This document shows positions 13,471 through 26,600 of a DNA stretch of 64,000 nucleotides, piece by piece (within the stretch, counting starts at the first letter, position 1; the number at the start of each line of letters is the position of its first letter). The translations under genes were made by a program, and so were the position numbers. The notes below the pieces were generated by a model, which worked only from the letters and a program-made list of their open reading frames with translations, did no database searches and was not told the origin of the DNA. The DNA is from Melitaea cinxia (lineage: Eukaryota; Arthropoda; Insecta; Lepidoptera; Nymphalidae), in contig NC_059406.1 of the NCBI RefSeq assembly GCF_905220565.1, positions 3,854,001-3,918,000 on the forward strand. Reading direction: 5' to 3'.

Positions 13471-13826
13471 ATTTGAATTAAGGATTTCCAAATTTGAATT
13501 CGTTTAAAAAAGGATGCAATGACGCAAAAAATAGAATGCGTTTCTTATTTCCTAAGCCTATCGGATTCAAACAAACTACCGTATCTTCTTTTAATATTAG
13601 TATAGTTACATAAAGGTAAAATAATTTATAGTGTGACATGTCCAAATTGATAAGTTAGTTGTTGTCAGTCAATTTTAACGCATTTTAAAAAATAAACGAG
13701 ACAATTTTCGACTATTTAGCGTGTGTTATAACTGAATTTTATTGAATATTCACACCGTGATAGCCTTTTGTCACAATTTTTTTAGTATATTTTCGGAAAT
13801 TAAAAAGGAATGTAAATCAATATATA
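13471..13826. other. no recognised feature
   Basis: AT-rich flank of the Tc1 element. Confidence 0.6.
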
Positions 13827-15462
13827 CACTCGCGTGCAACTGAATCGACTCAAGCCGTATATTGGTATAAAAGTTCGATTTTTAGAAAAATGGCTTAGCC
13901 GATTTTCTTGTTCTTTTTTTTTGTTTGAAAGCCTAATCTTTTCTCTTAAAAAATGCTATCATAATGAGAAAAATCGGTTGAGTATTTATTGATAAAATTT
14001 AATTTGACAGAAATGCATAAAAAATGAAGAAAAATGAAAACAACAACATAATGAATAAAAAAATTATTTTTGATAGAAGTAAAGAAAATTAAATTTTTCA
14101 ATACTTTGTATTGCCTCCCCTAGCTTTGATAACGGCTTGCATGCGATTTTTCATTGATTTTATCACTTTTTTGATAAAATCTTGGTATCGTAATCCATTC
14201 TTCCTTTAGCGTAGTTTTGAGCTCGACGATGCTTGATGGAGCCGTATCTCTAGCTCGCACCCTCTGTTTGAGCTCATCCCATAAATGCTCAATGCAATTC
14301 AGATCAGGACTGAGGGTTGGCCACATCATCGTCTCAATATGCACCTCTTAAAGAAACTGGCGAGTAACACTTGCTGTATGACACCGAGCATTATCATGCA
14401 TCAATAGAAAATCTCCCCCTATGTGCCCTGCATAAGGTACAACATGATCAAGAGGAATGTTTTCCACGTACTTTTGAGCTGTTAGACCACCACTCCGACC
14501 ACCACCAGGCACGAAAACAAGCTCGGTCTTCCCTTCATATGAAATTCCAGCCCACGTCGTGACTGAACCACCGCCATATGATACTGTTTCAGCAAAACAG
14601 CATTGCGAGAACTGTTCCCTTGGACGCCTGTATACTCGGTCTCTTCTGTCATTGCCATGGAGACACATTCTGCTCTCATCAGTGAACAGGATGGAGCTCC
14701 ATTGCTCAATAGTCCAATTGAGGTGTTCACAATCAAATTAAAGTCGGGCTTGACGGTGACCTGCGGTCAGTTTCGGGCCTCTGGCTGGCCGTTTAGGAGT
14801 TAAATTGAATTTCTTCAGCTGTCTTCTAATTGGCCACTGACTGACAGCCACTCTTCGAACCCTTCTGAGCTCCTGTTGCACATCAACGCCCGCGAGATAA
14901 CGATTTCTCAACGAAGTTGAGACAATGGAGCGGTCGTCCGTCTCAGATGTGCTCCGGTGTCTATTGGTTTGTGGTCTCCGAACGAAGCCACCGGTCTCTT
15001 GAAACCTTCTGTATACTCATGAAACAGCTGATTGGCTCATGTTAAGTTTACGAGCGACTTGCCTTTGATTATGGCCCGCTTGCAACAAACCTACAACTTA
15101 GACCGCCGCTTCTGAGATAGTGTCCATTGGATCGCGGTTAAAATACTGGGAGCTTAAGGAGATGTGTACCTGTCAACGTCTGACGAGTGGTTGATAAGAA
15201 ATATGGATCACGTGAGCTCTTATACATGATTTAGTCTCGCAACTCATGGGTACCGCAACGGGTAATTTCTGTAACGCTCATGTTTGACCGTATTTATTTA
15301 GAAAGTTTTTTCATTGTTTATTTGAAAATGGCTATATTTATGAAAAAAAATATATGTCTTTGGAATAAAAAAAACTTTTACAAAAATCGGATAAGCCATT
15401 TTCCGAAAAATCAAACTTATATACCAATATACGGCTTGAGTCGATTCAGTTGCACGCGAGTG
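13827..15462 (-). mobile_element. Tc1-type DNA transposon, TA-flanked, decayed
   Basis: 1,636 bp between TA dinucleotides (13825-13826 and 15463-15464). The terminal inverted repeats start CACTCGCGTGCAACTGAATC and are exact over more than 40 bases, with weaker matching to about 90. The transposase lies on the minus strand. Confidence 0.92.
14098..15127 (-). pseudogene. Tc1-like transposase pseudogene
   Basis: Minus strand, from an ATG at 15127 to a stop at 14098-14100, about 343 codons, the usual Tc1 length. The N-terminal helix-turn-helix (GHNQRQVARKLNMSQSAVS) is followed by FVRRPQTNRHRSTS, then TTWAGIS, LLMHDNARCHTA (second catalytic Asp) and LSPDLNCIEHLWDELKQR (catalytic Glu). At least three in-frame stops in the N-terminal half and frame changes near 14345 and 14189 break it. 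The enzyme would cut and paste the element; this copy cannot make it. Confidence 0.9.
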
Positions 15463-15677
15463 TATTTAAAAGGTAAGTGATTTTTTGCATTTACATTTGG
15501 ACTGATAGTGGTTCCTAAAATTAAATTCTAGAATAATATAACTACAGTTCATTCAGACTTTAAAGATCTCACTCTGCATCTTATCAAGAAGTAGAATTAT
15601 ACTTACTATACGAAGATTTCCACAGAGGATTGTATGAGGATTATATATTTTTCACCACTAAACACCAAATTAATCTT

Positions 15678-15682
<5 letters not shown>

Positions 15683-15708
<26 letters not shown>

Positions 15709-15709
15709 T
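15683..15709. repeat. (AC)n microsatellite at the LINE 3' end
   Basis: About 13 CA units next to the RTE fragment; probably the LINE tail. Confidence 0.85.
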
Positions 15710-16120
15710 TCAGCCTATCGCAGTCCATTGCTGGACATAGGCCTCCCCAAGTTCGCGCCAGACATCCCGGTCTTCCGCAATCCTCATCCAGCCTACACCG
15801 GCAATCTTACGTAGATCGTCGGTACAACGGGCCGGAGGACGTCCCACACTGCATTTGCCAAGACGCGGTCTCCACTCTAGGACCCGTCTACTCCAACGGC
15901 CATCGGTCCTGCGACAGAGATGACCAGCCCACTGCCACTTCAACTTGCTAATTCTGTGGGCTATGTCGGTTACTTTCGTTCTCTCACGGATATTCACATT
16001 TCTAATCCTATCTTTGAGAGAAACCCCAAGCATAGCCCGTTCCATTGCACGTTTAGGGACCCTAAACTTGTGGACCAGTCCCTTCGTCAGTGTCCAACGT
16101 CTCTTTGAAAACATTGCCTC
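15706..16120 (-). pseudogene. RTE-clade LINE, 3' fragment coding the C-terminus of its reverse transcriptase protein
   Basis: The minus strand carries about 134 open codons with motifs RAMERAMLGVSLKDRIRN, RRTDGRWSRRVLEWRP and VGRPPARCTDDLRKIAGVGW and a terminal ALGEAYVQQW-like ending (here ELGEAYVQQWTAIG). These fit the end of RTE-type LINE proteins. It is 5'-truncated, so it lacks the endonuclease and catalytic RT. The 3' end runs into a (TG)n tract (AC repeat at 15683-15709 on the plus strand). Confidence 0.85.
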
Positions 16121-17298
16121 AAAATTCAGCTACGCCAGCTGGTTTAGCTTAGACTCACAATACTAATAATATCCATAAAGTGTAAGAAAATCAGTTAGAA
16201 ATACAAAAGCTAAAAATTTCATAAAGTGAAATTAAATATGAAAATCAGAAATATAAAAGCTAAAAATATAAATGAAAAACCTAAAAGTTCCCCGAAAATA
16301 GACGTGACAAAAATTCGTATTTAATTTTTAAAAAAAAATCATATTTATTCATATAACTATGCTGAGCAAAAAGTTCATCTAATAATGAAAATGTTCAAGT
16401 TAATAGCAAAGTAAATATACTTAATGTCATCTATTTTGTTCGACTTCGTTGTACGTTGTATATACTAACATTTTTTAGAGGAATTCAACCTCTACTGTTG
16501 GAAGGAATCACACATACACTAGAAAATGATTGGCATTCTGCACAAGTACATACATTAAGACTGTTCCATCCGAGTTCCATCTGAATTTTTTTTAGTTTTC
16601 TCTATCTATGAAAATTTTCTAAAGTTCCAATATAAATTATTTCATAGTAGTCTATTAGTACCGTGTATAAATCCATATGCATTTAGTAAAAAGCAGTTAT
16701 TTTAATATTATAAACCAACACTCTAGTTTTATTTATTTGTATAGATTACTTCAGATTATTTTTTTACGAGAGTAATACTAATAAAAGTTATCAATATACA
16801 AACTGCTACCAATCGATATAGCTATTGTATAAAAATATACCCAACAAGTTGCTTGGAAATATTTCCAAAGTAGGCGACATTGTCACAAGACAGTCACTAA
16901 AGAGGCTGTAAATGAAATATATGAAAAAAAGTGTAATGGATTATTTTGAAGCAGCAAAATGAGAAATAATTTGGCAAACGTCATTCATTACATGAACAAA
17001 AACCCTCGCGAGACAGCCGGAACAAACTCGACGCAACAACACTCATTTCTCTGCATTTGCAAAATAAACTTTCGTACGCGCCAACGCTATTCAAAATATA
17101 AAAGAATAATAGTGGCGAAATTAATCGCTTACTTTACTTAATACGTTATTTTAGACTTTTGTAAATGAGTTTCGTGAAATTATTAAGGAAATCTATATAA
17201 GCAACAATAAATCGTCAAGTCGCGCATAGCATCCATATTACTGCACCAAATTTGGGTGTATTTTGTTTATCTTTGTTATGATCAAGACAAGGTATCAC
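16121..17298. other. AT-rich DNA with a short direct repeat
   Basis: Near 16188-16272 GAAAATCAG...AAATA.AAAAGCTAAAAAT occurs twice about 55 bases apart. Nothing else supported. Confidence 0.55.
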
Positions 17299-17385
17299 GA
17301 TTCAGCCTGTAACGTTCCACTACCGGGTATAAGCCTTCTTCTCCGTGAAGTAGAAGGATCGAAGTTTTATCCACCACGCTGCAGG
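17299..17385 (-). mobile_element. family A SINE tail fragment
   Basis: Only the 3' tail (plus strand: TTCAGCCTGTAACGTTCCAC to CCACCACGCTGC) remains. Confidence 0.65.
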
Positions 17386-17993
17386 TTTGCATAACGAAAA
17401 TCTTAAGCACATCAATATATTCACAAAAAAAAAATGGAGATAGAAATTTTACCAGATCATTTAGTTAATAAAAAATATACCGTTTAACTTTTAATGAGAA
17501 ATTGGCACGACCCATGGTAAATGTTTGTATAGGTTCGGTCTTTGTACTGTGTGTGTTTCTGAACAAGGACACAGGATTTATTCAATTGATTATGAAACGT
17601 TTATTACTATTATTTACGTAATTATTACCATGTACTCGTAGATACCTTATAGGGTCGTAGAGTATATTTTGTTTCATATATCCTTTTCAATAAGCCTTTG
17701 ACACGGTTATTTAATTACACCTTAATATTTCAAAACACGTTCTTACTGACATAATATTATATAATAATTTTGTTTGAATGAGATTCCTTTTTTTAGTTCA
17801 ATTTCAGGTAACTAATGATTTTATAATATTTAAATATATTTTAAGTTGTTCGTGTATTATTATTAATTGATATTTCTATAAGATGAAAGAGTAAAAATAA
17901 AGTTATTGAAATAAAAATTATTTCAGAATAATTTTACACAATAAAATACAATACACAAATAAATCAAATAGAACGTTTTCTGTAATTAATATG

Positions 17994-17994
<1 letters not shown>
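17386..17994. other. no recognised feature
   Basis: AT-rich. Confidence 0.6.

Positions 17995-18053
<59 letters not shown>
17995..18053. repeat. (AT)n microsatellite
   Basis: About 29 uninterrupted TA units. Confidence 0.97.
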
Positions 18054-18056
<3 letters not shown>

Positions 18057-19159
18057 ATTATTTTTGGCAGAAAACGATCCCAAATGTTATTTTTATCTCT
18101 CTACAAGTACACTCTAATAAACAAAATCAATTCATTTCATAAGCTTAAAAGATATAAAAACATAGAAAGCATAACCTAATTCATTTAAAATTAAATATTT
18201 TTATAAATAAATAAACAAGTATTCGATTAGTAATTAAATTTCTTTAAAACCAACAAACCTAACCTACTTAGCCTGTATAATTATCTTAGCGTGTTGAAAG
18301 TAATAATTATCTCTAGCCTCCAAATAGCACAGCCTAGTTCAGTCTATATAATTCAAAACGCGTGGGGGGAGCAACTGCAATGCAGTCAGTTAGCAAATAA
18401 ACTTTACGAATGTACCTTTAATTTGCTTACGATCTCTCGGAATAGTATTATTAGGAATTGAGATCAATGTCTATTAGTTCCTTTGATACTAATAGCTGGA
18501 TGCTAATAAGCATAGTGTTATAAGCAATAGTATTGTAATTAAGTCAATATGGCTTGACAGCCACATTGACTTTAGTAGTTAGCATTAGTTTCGGTTTTTT
18601 AGTTTTAGAATTTTTTTTTGCTTAGTTGAAGAGTTTTAACATTTTAAAATTAAATTACAGATTAAAAAAAATATTTGTTTTCTTTTAATATGACTCTACT
18701 GAGAAATAAATTAAGAAATAGAACATAAAGATAAAACTCACAGGCGAGTGATAAGACAAAAAACTGTCAACCAATTTGACATTGTTTTAATAATATTTTG
18801 GCATTCTATATATGTTGTACAATTTTATCTTACAAAAGGAATTTTGTTCCAAGTAGCAAGCAATATTTGAGTTCAGTGCTATAGGAGATTCAGAATAAAT
18901 AAATCAATGAATAGGTAAAGGATAAGAAATAACATGAGTAAAAATTAAATAAAAATTTACCCATTCATACTTTGTATCTGAGTTTGAAATGACAGTATTT
19001 TAGAAAATCGCATTCAATTTTCTTTTTGTTTTTTATTCAAAAAGAAAAAAAAAGTGTATTCAATAAATTTGATTCAATCTACAGGCTCCAGCGTAGAGTT
19101 AGAGTACGTAGAGTACGTAGTACGAGTAAGTAAGACGACATCACAGTATAATTTGACAC
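18054..19159. other. no recognised feature
   Basis: AT-rich; short GTAGAGTACGTAGTACG stutter near 19105. Confidence 0.6.
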
Positions 19160-19252
19160 ACTTCACACTTCAGCCTATCGCAGTCCACTGGTGGACATAG
19201 GCCTCCCCGAATTCGCGCCATAAACCCCGGTTTTCCGCAATCCTCATCCAGT
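19160..19252 (-). mobile_element. RTE-clade LINE 3' end fragment
   Basis: Matches the last about 90 bases of the 15706 copy (CTTCAGCCTATCGCAGTCCA on the plus strand). Confidence 0.7.
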
Positions 19253-20386
19253 ACAATTTTAACAACTACAATACCCAATTTATGTAAAATTTGAAATTGT
19301 ATTCTTGATTAACTAACAATAAAACGTATGACCTATAAAGGTGGGTAATATGATACAGTTACTTAACCTTACTTAAGCAGTTTTTACTAGATGAGAAAGG
19401 TCACGTTAATTTCTGAATTCCCTAACAGATTTTAATACGATCTGAGGATTAGACTATCTTTTATAAATAAACTATATCACATTTCCTTTCTACAGTTTTA
19501 ATTTTACGAACTATTAGCGCAAGACTATTTTATCACTTTTACGAACTATTAGCGAAAGACGCGCGAAATTATAAAAGGTATCTTAATGTCATTCTTATTA
19601 ATTCTGCAGCTTACCTTTGAACAGTTTTCATTTAAATAATAATAAATTATCTGAAGTTTCCATGGCGGTCTAAAGTTGAATACGCAAAAGCTTAATAATC
19701 AAGATATTTCATTCTAAGGTTATTTGACGATCATAAATACAATTATAAGCTATAGAATTTATTATTCTTATACAAAAGGTATTGTATTAAATTCTTATCG
19801 TATAAAGGTTATTTATGGATTGGTACTTAACTTTAACATTGCAATAAAATTGAGATGAATGAGTAATAATTTTACAACGATAAAACCGCAACATAATGCC
19901 ATAAAATAAAAAGATTACCTGTTTACAAAACAGAATACTGAAACTAGTAATTTGAAATTTGATTATATATCAATCAATATTATATTTATTTTCTCTTTTA
20001 ATCGTAAATGCACCTTTTAAGTTAAAAATTTGTGAAAATTAAATTAAAATAATAGAAATTTCGATGAATATACTATCCAAGAAAATTTAATATACATCGT
20101 AAATTATATAAGAAACCTCGTACATATTTTATATTATCGTACACATAGGGTCTTAGTTTAGTCTTTAATCCGACATCAAAATTCACAAGGAATTCTGGAG
20201 TCCTAATCTAAATTTAAGAATTATTTGATTGATATGACATATTCCTGACTTGCTCCCCCGGTTCCCCCTGTTCCCCATGAATACGCTGATGCAATTTAAA
20301 ATAAAAATGGAAGACCTCTAAAAAAATGACGACCATTGTTTATAATTTTGTTTTTGTGTATGTTTTTTATATGTTTTTTTATATGG
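19253..20386. other. AT-rich DNA with a short duplicate
   Basis: TTTTACGAACTATTAGCG followed by CAAGAC or AAAGAC occurs twice near 19502 and 19538. Confidence 0.55.
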
Positions 20387-20632
20387 AACAGCCCCGGCTG
20401 GGGTAGTACTATATATTTATTAGTATAATTATAATAAAAGCACATTAAAAACAGTTTTAAGCAGTAATGTGTTTCTGTTGTTAAGTGAGGTGACCAGAAC
20501 TCCTGGGGCGATTGGAGATAAGGTCGGCAACGCGCTTGCAATGCTTCTGGTGTTATACACGTATATAACCCACGGTAATCTCTTACCATCAGGTGAGCCG
20601 TACGCTTTTTTACCGACCTAGTTGTATAAAAA
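20387..20632 (+). repeat. interspersed repeat family E
   Basis: Shares AGGTCGGCAACGCGCTTGCA and ACCATCAGGTGAGCCGTACG with the other copies, and ends before an A-rich tail. Confidence 0.7.
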
Positions 20633-20767
20633 AATATAAAATAATAAAAATGTTTTTACTATTGTGCGCTAATTTTTTTTGGAAAGAATAATTCTTTTAC
20701 TAAGGCGTACCCAAAAAATAAACAACTAAACACAATACTTGTATTTTTTGCAAACAAAGAAACAAAA

Positions 20768-21185
20768 CGGTAGGCGAAAAATTAGTAAATATCCTTTATC
20801 AGAGATAGCTACGATTAGTACTCGATCGACTAAGATTGGTAGGTCTCGATTTAATTTAAATGGGACCACATGACAAGCACATAAAAATTTGCTTTCTATT
20901 AATTTGTTGATTTATGAGTCAACACACAAAAACAATCAAATTGAGAAATTCTTACTTTATTTTTTATTTTATTTTTTTTTATTATGTGATATATCCACAG
21001 GCTTATTATGCCCGTGCTTTTGTTATTCCATATATTATTATTTATTTTTTTTAACATGCATCGGTACTTCACCGCAATTTTAGAATCTAGAAGCCTTAAT
21101 AACTAGACTTAAAATTTCAAATTTCTAAAAGTCGACGCGAGTCCACTGACCAAGACATTCTTCCTTTATTAAAGTCGGTTAAAAA
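20768..21185. repeat. family H remnant
   Basis: Contains GATTTAATTTAAATGGGACC and ends TTAAAGTCGGTT. Heavily diverged. Confidence 0.4.
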
Positions 21186-23244
21186 CGACAACCTTACACA
21201 ACCCTACAATTGTTAAATTAAAGATTTACACTACTTCGCAAAATTATATTACTTCCAAAAGCTATGAAAATTAAATGAAAGAGATAAAAGAAATAATAAA
21301 TTATGAAATTACCGTGTTTACACTAAATCTATTAAATAACAAGAGATTCACGTATTAGCGACTTATAAAAATTGGTCGTTACGGTCTTCATAAAATTAAA
21401 TTTTATGCACTGTTATAACAGCGCTTTGAGCTCCAGAATTGGCTGTATAATGACAAAAACAAATATATTATCTGTTGCTTTATAAAGACAATTTTTTGAC
21501 TATTTGAAAAGGCACAAAATATTAAGCGGAGTCAAAAATATTAATTCGACTTTCGCTGTCCTCTTTGACAGCGTCGAAAACCTATTATCAAAAACTGCTG
21601 TATTCTCTGAACTACTGCAGGGCAAAAATAGTTCTTGTTCCTTCTGAAACAATTAATTAAATTAAACTGAATTGCTCTGAGAGTTTTTATGTTACTGTGT
21701 TACGTAACTCTAAATGCCTCATTAAGGGACAAGTCTTTTCTCCTATTAAGAAGAATTTCCACCTTAAATTTTCTTCTCTGATTGGCTTTCTGTACCGCCC
21801 TTTGTACCTAATGAATATATTGTTGATATTTTTTTTTCTTTGCTATGTATTATTTCTGTTTGTGGTATACAATAAAGTGTATTGTAATGTTATATTTTGT
21901 TATCTGTCATTAATAAACTAAAAAGTTCGTTTCTGTTACAGCTATGGTGATAAATTACAATCCACAAAGAAACATTTCTCAACTAAAGTTAATAAAATTT
22001 CGGAATCAAATGCCCTAAATGTAAAGAAGAAACTTAATACAGTCAACTAACACTCGGCCGAGTCAATAACGGGGGGTTGAGAATGAAACAAAAAAAATCG
22101 TAACGACAATCCAAGATTTGAAAAAAGACCGAAACTTTTTCGTTTAAGTTTGTAACCTCCGCTTTTTATGTTAGTATTACCGTCAAACCTTTTGCTGCTA
22201 CGATTCAGAAAGGGACTTAAGTTTCTCGTTCGCTCCGTATTTTTATAGAAAACTATAAAATTCCCAATTTCGAGGGCGGCTGGTTTCTATAATACCTGCT
22301 TGTTAGGTCCGCTGCGATAATATACGTTTACCGTTTTTGATTATATGTTATCACGAGTCGCGCGTGTAAAATGACTTTTTTCAGCTTTTTTAAAACAAAA
22401 AGTTGCCGAAGTGCCAGGTGCAATTAACGGAGACCGTAATTTTTTTCAAAATTTCGAATTTAAAATTTGGCAGAAATATAGATTTAAAAAAAATTAAAAC
22501 TAAAAAACTGAATAATTATAAATTAAATTCAAGTCTATTCGAACATGGTAAATACAAGAGTTTATATTTTTGATCTTAAAAATTATTTTTGTATACAAAA
22601 CTCTTGTTTTTGAGAAAAAAAATTATACGTTATTAATATTGTTGAAATTAAAAAAGTTAACTAATTTAGCAAAGCACGCCATAAGCCAAATTACGAGATT
22701 ACTCTAGTTAAAAATTACTAACTCCCGTGAAGAACCAAAAGAAGACCGAGTAAAATTAATAGCTGATTATGACATGTTACGCCATCTATTGACATGCGTA
22801 ATCCATGTTGTAATGAATGAAGTAACACGCATGCGTATTGAGATTGATCCGACCGGCGTTTACTTAAACAACGTGGTAATTGAAAAAATGTTATTTTAAA
22901 ATATACAAAACATTATAATTAAATTAAAAACACATAAGGGTTCCTTCAAACCCAAAATTGGTAACTTTCGTAATTCTTTTGGAATTATTATTTAACGAAA
23001 ATGTTATTTAACGCAAAAATAGTAATTTGTTATAACATTGACATCATAATTTATAATAATTATTTAAAATAATAAAATTTTAATCTACTTTCCGTTTATA
23101 ATTAATCAATGATAAACATATATAAATGCAGTAAACGAAAGCGAAATGGCTGAATTCACATAACTTCAAAGTCCATAGTAAAATAATAAAAGCAACTTTT
23201 GTATTGGTCATTAGAACATTGTTTTATTTAGTCTAATAATATTC
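21186..23244. other. no gene seen upstream of the receptor
   Basis: May hold regulatory DNA or non-coding 5' exons, which cannot be told from sequence alone. Confidence 0.5.
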
Positions 23245-23345
23245 AACGCGGAGTTTGCGCAGAGGCTCTTTAGTTGCTACAATTTCCCGCCAGTAGAGGC
23301 GCCACTGTCGCCCAAGCGTGTCGGGCGTAGCTGTCAAATTTTCTA
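23245..23345 (+). promoter_or_regulatory. GC-rich island upstream of nAChR alpha1 exon 1
   Basis: This is a clearly GC-rich patch in otherwise AT-rich DNA, 140-240 bases before the start codon, so it may be promoter or 5' UTR. It contains the near-palindrome CAGTAGAGGCGCCACTG around 23291-23307. No TATA box or initiator can be assigned with confidence. Confidence 0.3.
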
Positions 23346-23482
23346 AAAAAATACGATTTACAGCATCTTATTTATAAAACAAAGCCAAAGTATTAGAAAA
23401 TTAAAAATGGGGAATATGGTATTTAAATCTGTGCTTAACATTAATATATTTTAAATTATAATTTATAACCTTAAGCAGTGTT

Positions 23483-23686
23483 ATGGAAGTTAAGATGTTG
23501 AGACGTGGCACGTTTGTTGCATTCTTTATTTTAGTAATTTGTGGTATTAGCATCGCAAATCCAGATGCGAAAAGACTGTACGATGATCTTTTGAGTAATT
23601 ACAATAGATTAATCCGACCTGTTGACAAGAACAATAACACTGTGCTGGTAAAATTGGGTCTTCGGCTTTCACAACTCATTGATTTG
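23483..23686 (+). CDS. nAChRalpha1: nAChR alpha1 exon 1
   Basis: The exon codes for residues 1-68: start, hydrophobic signal peptide and the first helix of the extracellular domain (NPDAKRLYDDLLSNYNRLIRP). It ends in phase 0 after SQLIDL at a GTAAGT donor. Reading on into the intron stops after a few codons. Confidence 0.95.
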
Positions 23687-26600
23687 GTAAGTTATAATAA
23701 TTTATATTAGAATAACAAAAAATTAATTCAGTTTATAGATATAAAAATAAAATATTAAAAAAAATATGGTAATTATGAAACTTCGCGATTCGCTTCGCTT
23801 CTAATACGCCAGCGTGCGTTGGTAATTAGCCGTAATCATAAAATCATCGCGACAAGAATAAAAGTCTACAAAGAAGATTATTTTAAAAAATAAAGCACAG
23901 TTTCCTTTGAGACGTGCAAACAAAAAACTAAATGTTTTCAACATGTTATGTTTCAATGTTCCTTAAAAACCAAAATGTTCTCAACAAGAAATATGAATTT
24001 TTAAGCCGTAGTATATGGTTGTGTTTAAGATGACGGAATAAAAACTTCTTTCATAAGGGTAAGGAAAGTAGTTTGAAGTCTTAACTAGTTTGATAACATA
24101 ATATTAACTCTAAGAATATTTTACTCATCATATGTAATGTGTAATTTTAAATATATTGAAAACAGAAAATGTTAATTGCAAAGCGGAAAGGCTGTTCATT
24201 TCGATTATTCGCGATTAAGTTTGAGCTACCGAACTCTTACTATTAAATGAGTTTTTCTTACTTAGTAAATTATACTTCGACGTAATTTTGAAATAATTTT
24301 TTGTTCATATTTTAAATATTTTCTTATTATAATTTTATTTTAAAAAATTAGCTCGGCAAACAACCTTCATTCCTCAAAACCCTGTATGATACTCTACTCT
24401 ACTGCACTCTAATTCAAATAGACTTTGATTCCGATACATTCATAAATCATATTTCTAGCACAAGCAAAGGACTTAACATAGAATTAAAAATCTGAGAAGG
24501 AATAAGAAGACTTTTACAATTATAAAAGTAATAGACAAAAAACAAAACAATTGCAACAAACACAGGAAGGCGTACAAAGGCGATCTTATCGCAAGAAGAG
24601 CGATTCCTTCCAGACAAGCTTTTGTTATAGGCACGGCATAGTAAAAGCGCTTAAGCTTATATAAATTAAACATAATAAGCATTGCTTCCTATTTAAAAGA
24701 AATATTTGTATTTGTACAAGTTTTGGAACATCCGTGTCTCTAAAATACACTTAACCAACCGTGTTGAAAAAAAATATTTGTAAAAAAATACATTTTGGAA
24801 TCTTTTGGCACAGGAATAGGGTTACTGCTTTAATAGAAAGGCTCCAGCCTACCAATCTTGTAATATGATTGTAAGATAAAGTAAGAAAATATAATAAAAA
24901 TATCCACCAATGCCATCGCAAAAATGAAAAATTTGTACAAAGATTCCATAATTAGTTTTCCATAAATAGTTACTTTTGTATATCATACGTTTATATATAT
25001 GTTAGTAAAACATCTTACATTATAAAAAAATGCTTTAATGAGCACCCCAAACGACTGGAAGGACATGGGAGTTGGCACATAATAAAGGCAGGACAAAGTA
25101 TCATAAGATAACAATAAATTCAAAATTAATATATGTATAACTAGCTGACCCCACAAAAATCATTTTGCCATATATGTTATTATCCCGTCGTTTCGGAGGA
25201 GTATGGTAACTAATGCTGTGACACGAGAATTTTATATATGAGATATATACATATGTACTAGCTGCCCGGACAGACTTCTTTCTGTCAACAGTTAATAGTA
25301 AAAATTTAATTTATCCACACAATTTTAGTTTTTTTTTTTGTATTATAACCTTCCGTGGGTCTTAAGGAACATACAAAAAATAAATAAGCCGAATCAGTCG
25401 AGCCATTCTCGAGTTATGCGCCTAGCAACATTCATTTTTATTTATGTAGATAGATGAGTTGGTACTAACAATGGTCTTATCCATCTCTTTAAAAAAGAGT
25501 ATATTTAAATAAATACAATTATATGCAGTTGTTAATAAGTTCCCTGCTCAAACCCATCGAAACAAAAATGAATGTAAAAGAAATGTAAAGACTGAGTTGG
25601 AAAATGTACGATCGAAAAAAAATTCTTCTTTGAAAAAAACTTTTTCTTTTACGATACGAGTAATGTTAAAACATAAGTAGGGTTTCATTACAGCCTATAC
25701 AGTCCACTACTGGACATAGGCCTCCGCAAGTTTACGTCAAAAATAACGTGAACTCATGTGTTTTGCCCATAGGGTTTGTTTTTCATTTTTTCAATATCAG
25801 TTTTTACACAAACGTCTTAAGCAAAAGCTAATATTATCAAATATATCCGTAACGGTAAAAATATTTCAATCCAATTTGAACTCCATTAGACGCCACAGAA
25901 TAAAGAACATCTTCTGCAAGGTTGAGGTACTTCCCCAGGCGGGCTGCTCAAAATATTGATCATCATATCCTGCTGGGCTCTACTTCAAGAAAATATGTCA
26001 CGATTAGTCTCTGCATACCATGTTCGCTCAAAATATCTTTAAAGTCCTTTCCATCACCAATTCTCGTAAAATTCCGTCACCAATTTCCACGAGCATCTTT
26101 TATGTTATCTCGCAGGTCATTCATCTGTCTTACAAGTATTACTGATACTAGTTATATTTTTGTGTCTATTCAGTTCTCAACGGCAGTCTAAATCATACTT
26201 TATACGCTTTAGCCTGTAATATCCCACTACTGGGCATAGGCCTCTTTCCCCGTGTAGGAGAAGGAGCTTAATCCACTACGCTACTCCAATGCGGGTTGAC
26301 GGATATATTCCCTACTATGAGTAACGATCTGTTACATCCCTGTACTGTAGGGATTAATAACGAGTAAGTGCTTCATCAGCACCTTTAACTCCATAGATTT
26401 ATCCCATAGTAAAGTTCAAGCTCAGTTCGGATCTGATCGCGGAACCATTAACACTTGCCGAATTTCTCACGTCTAAGTTGTCCTACATTAATTATATTGT
26501 AAATTAATTAGTGTTAATAAATAAATTCTTTTTTAAAAAGATTTTAATTTTTCCAATGATAACATTTGGTGGCAGCGGTGGGATACCGAAAACATTCCAT

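Noticed and set aside
17991..18179. ORF with Ile-Tyr repeats
   Set aside because: Translation of the (AT)n tract.
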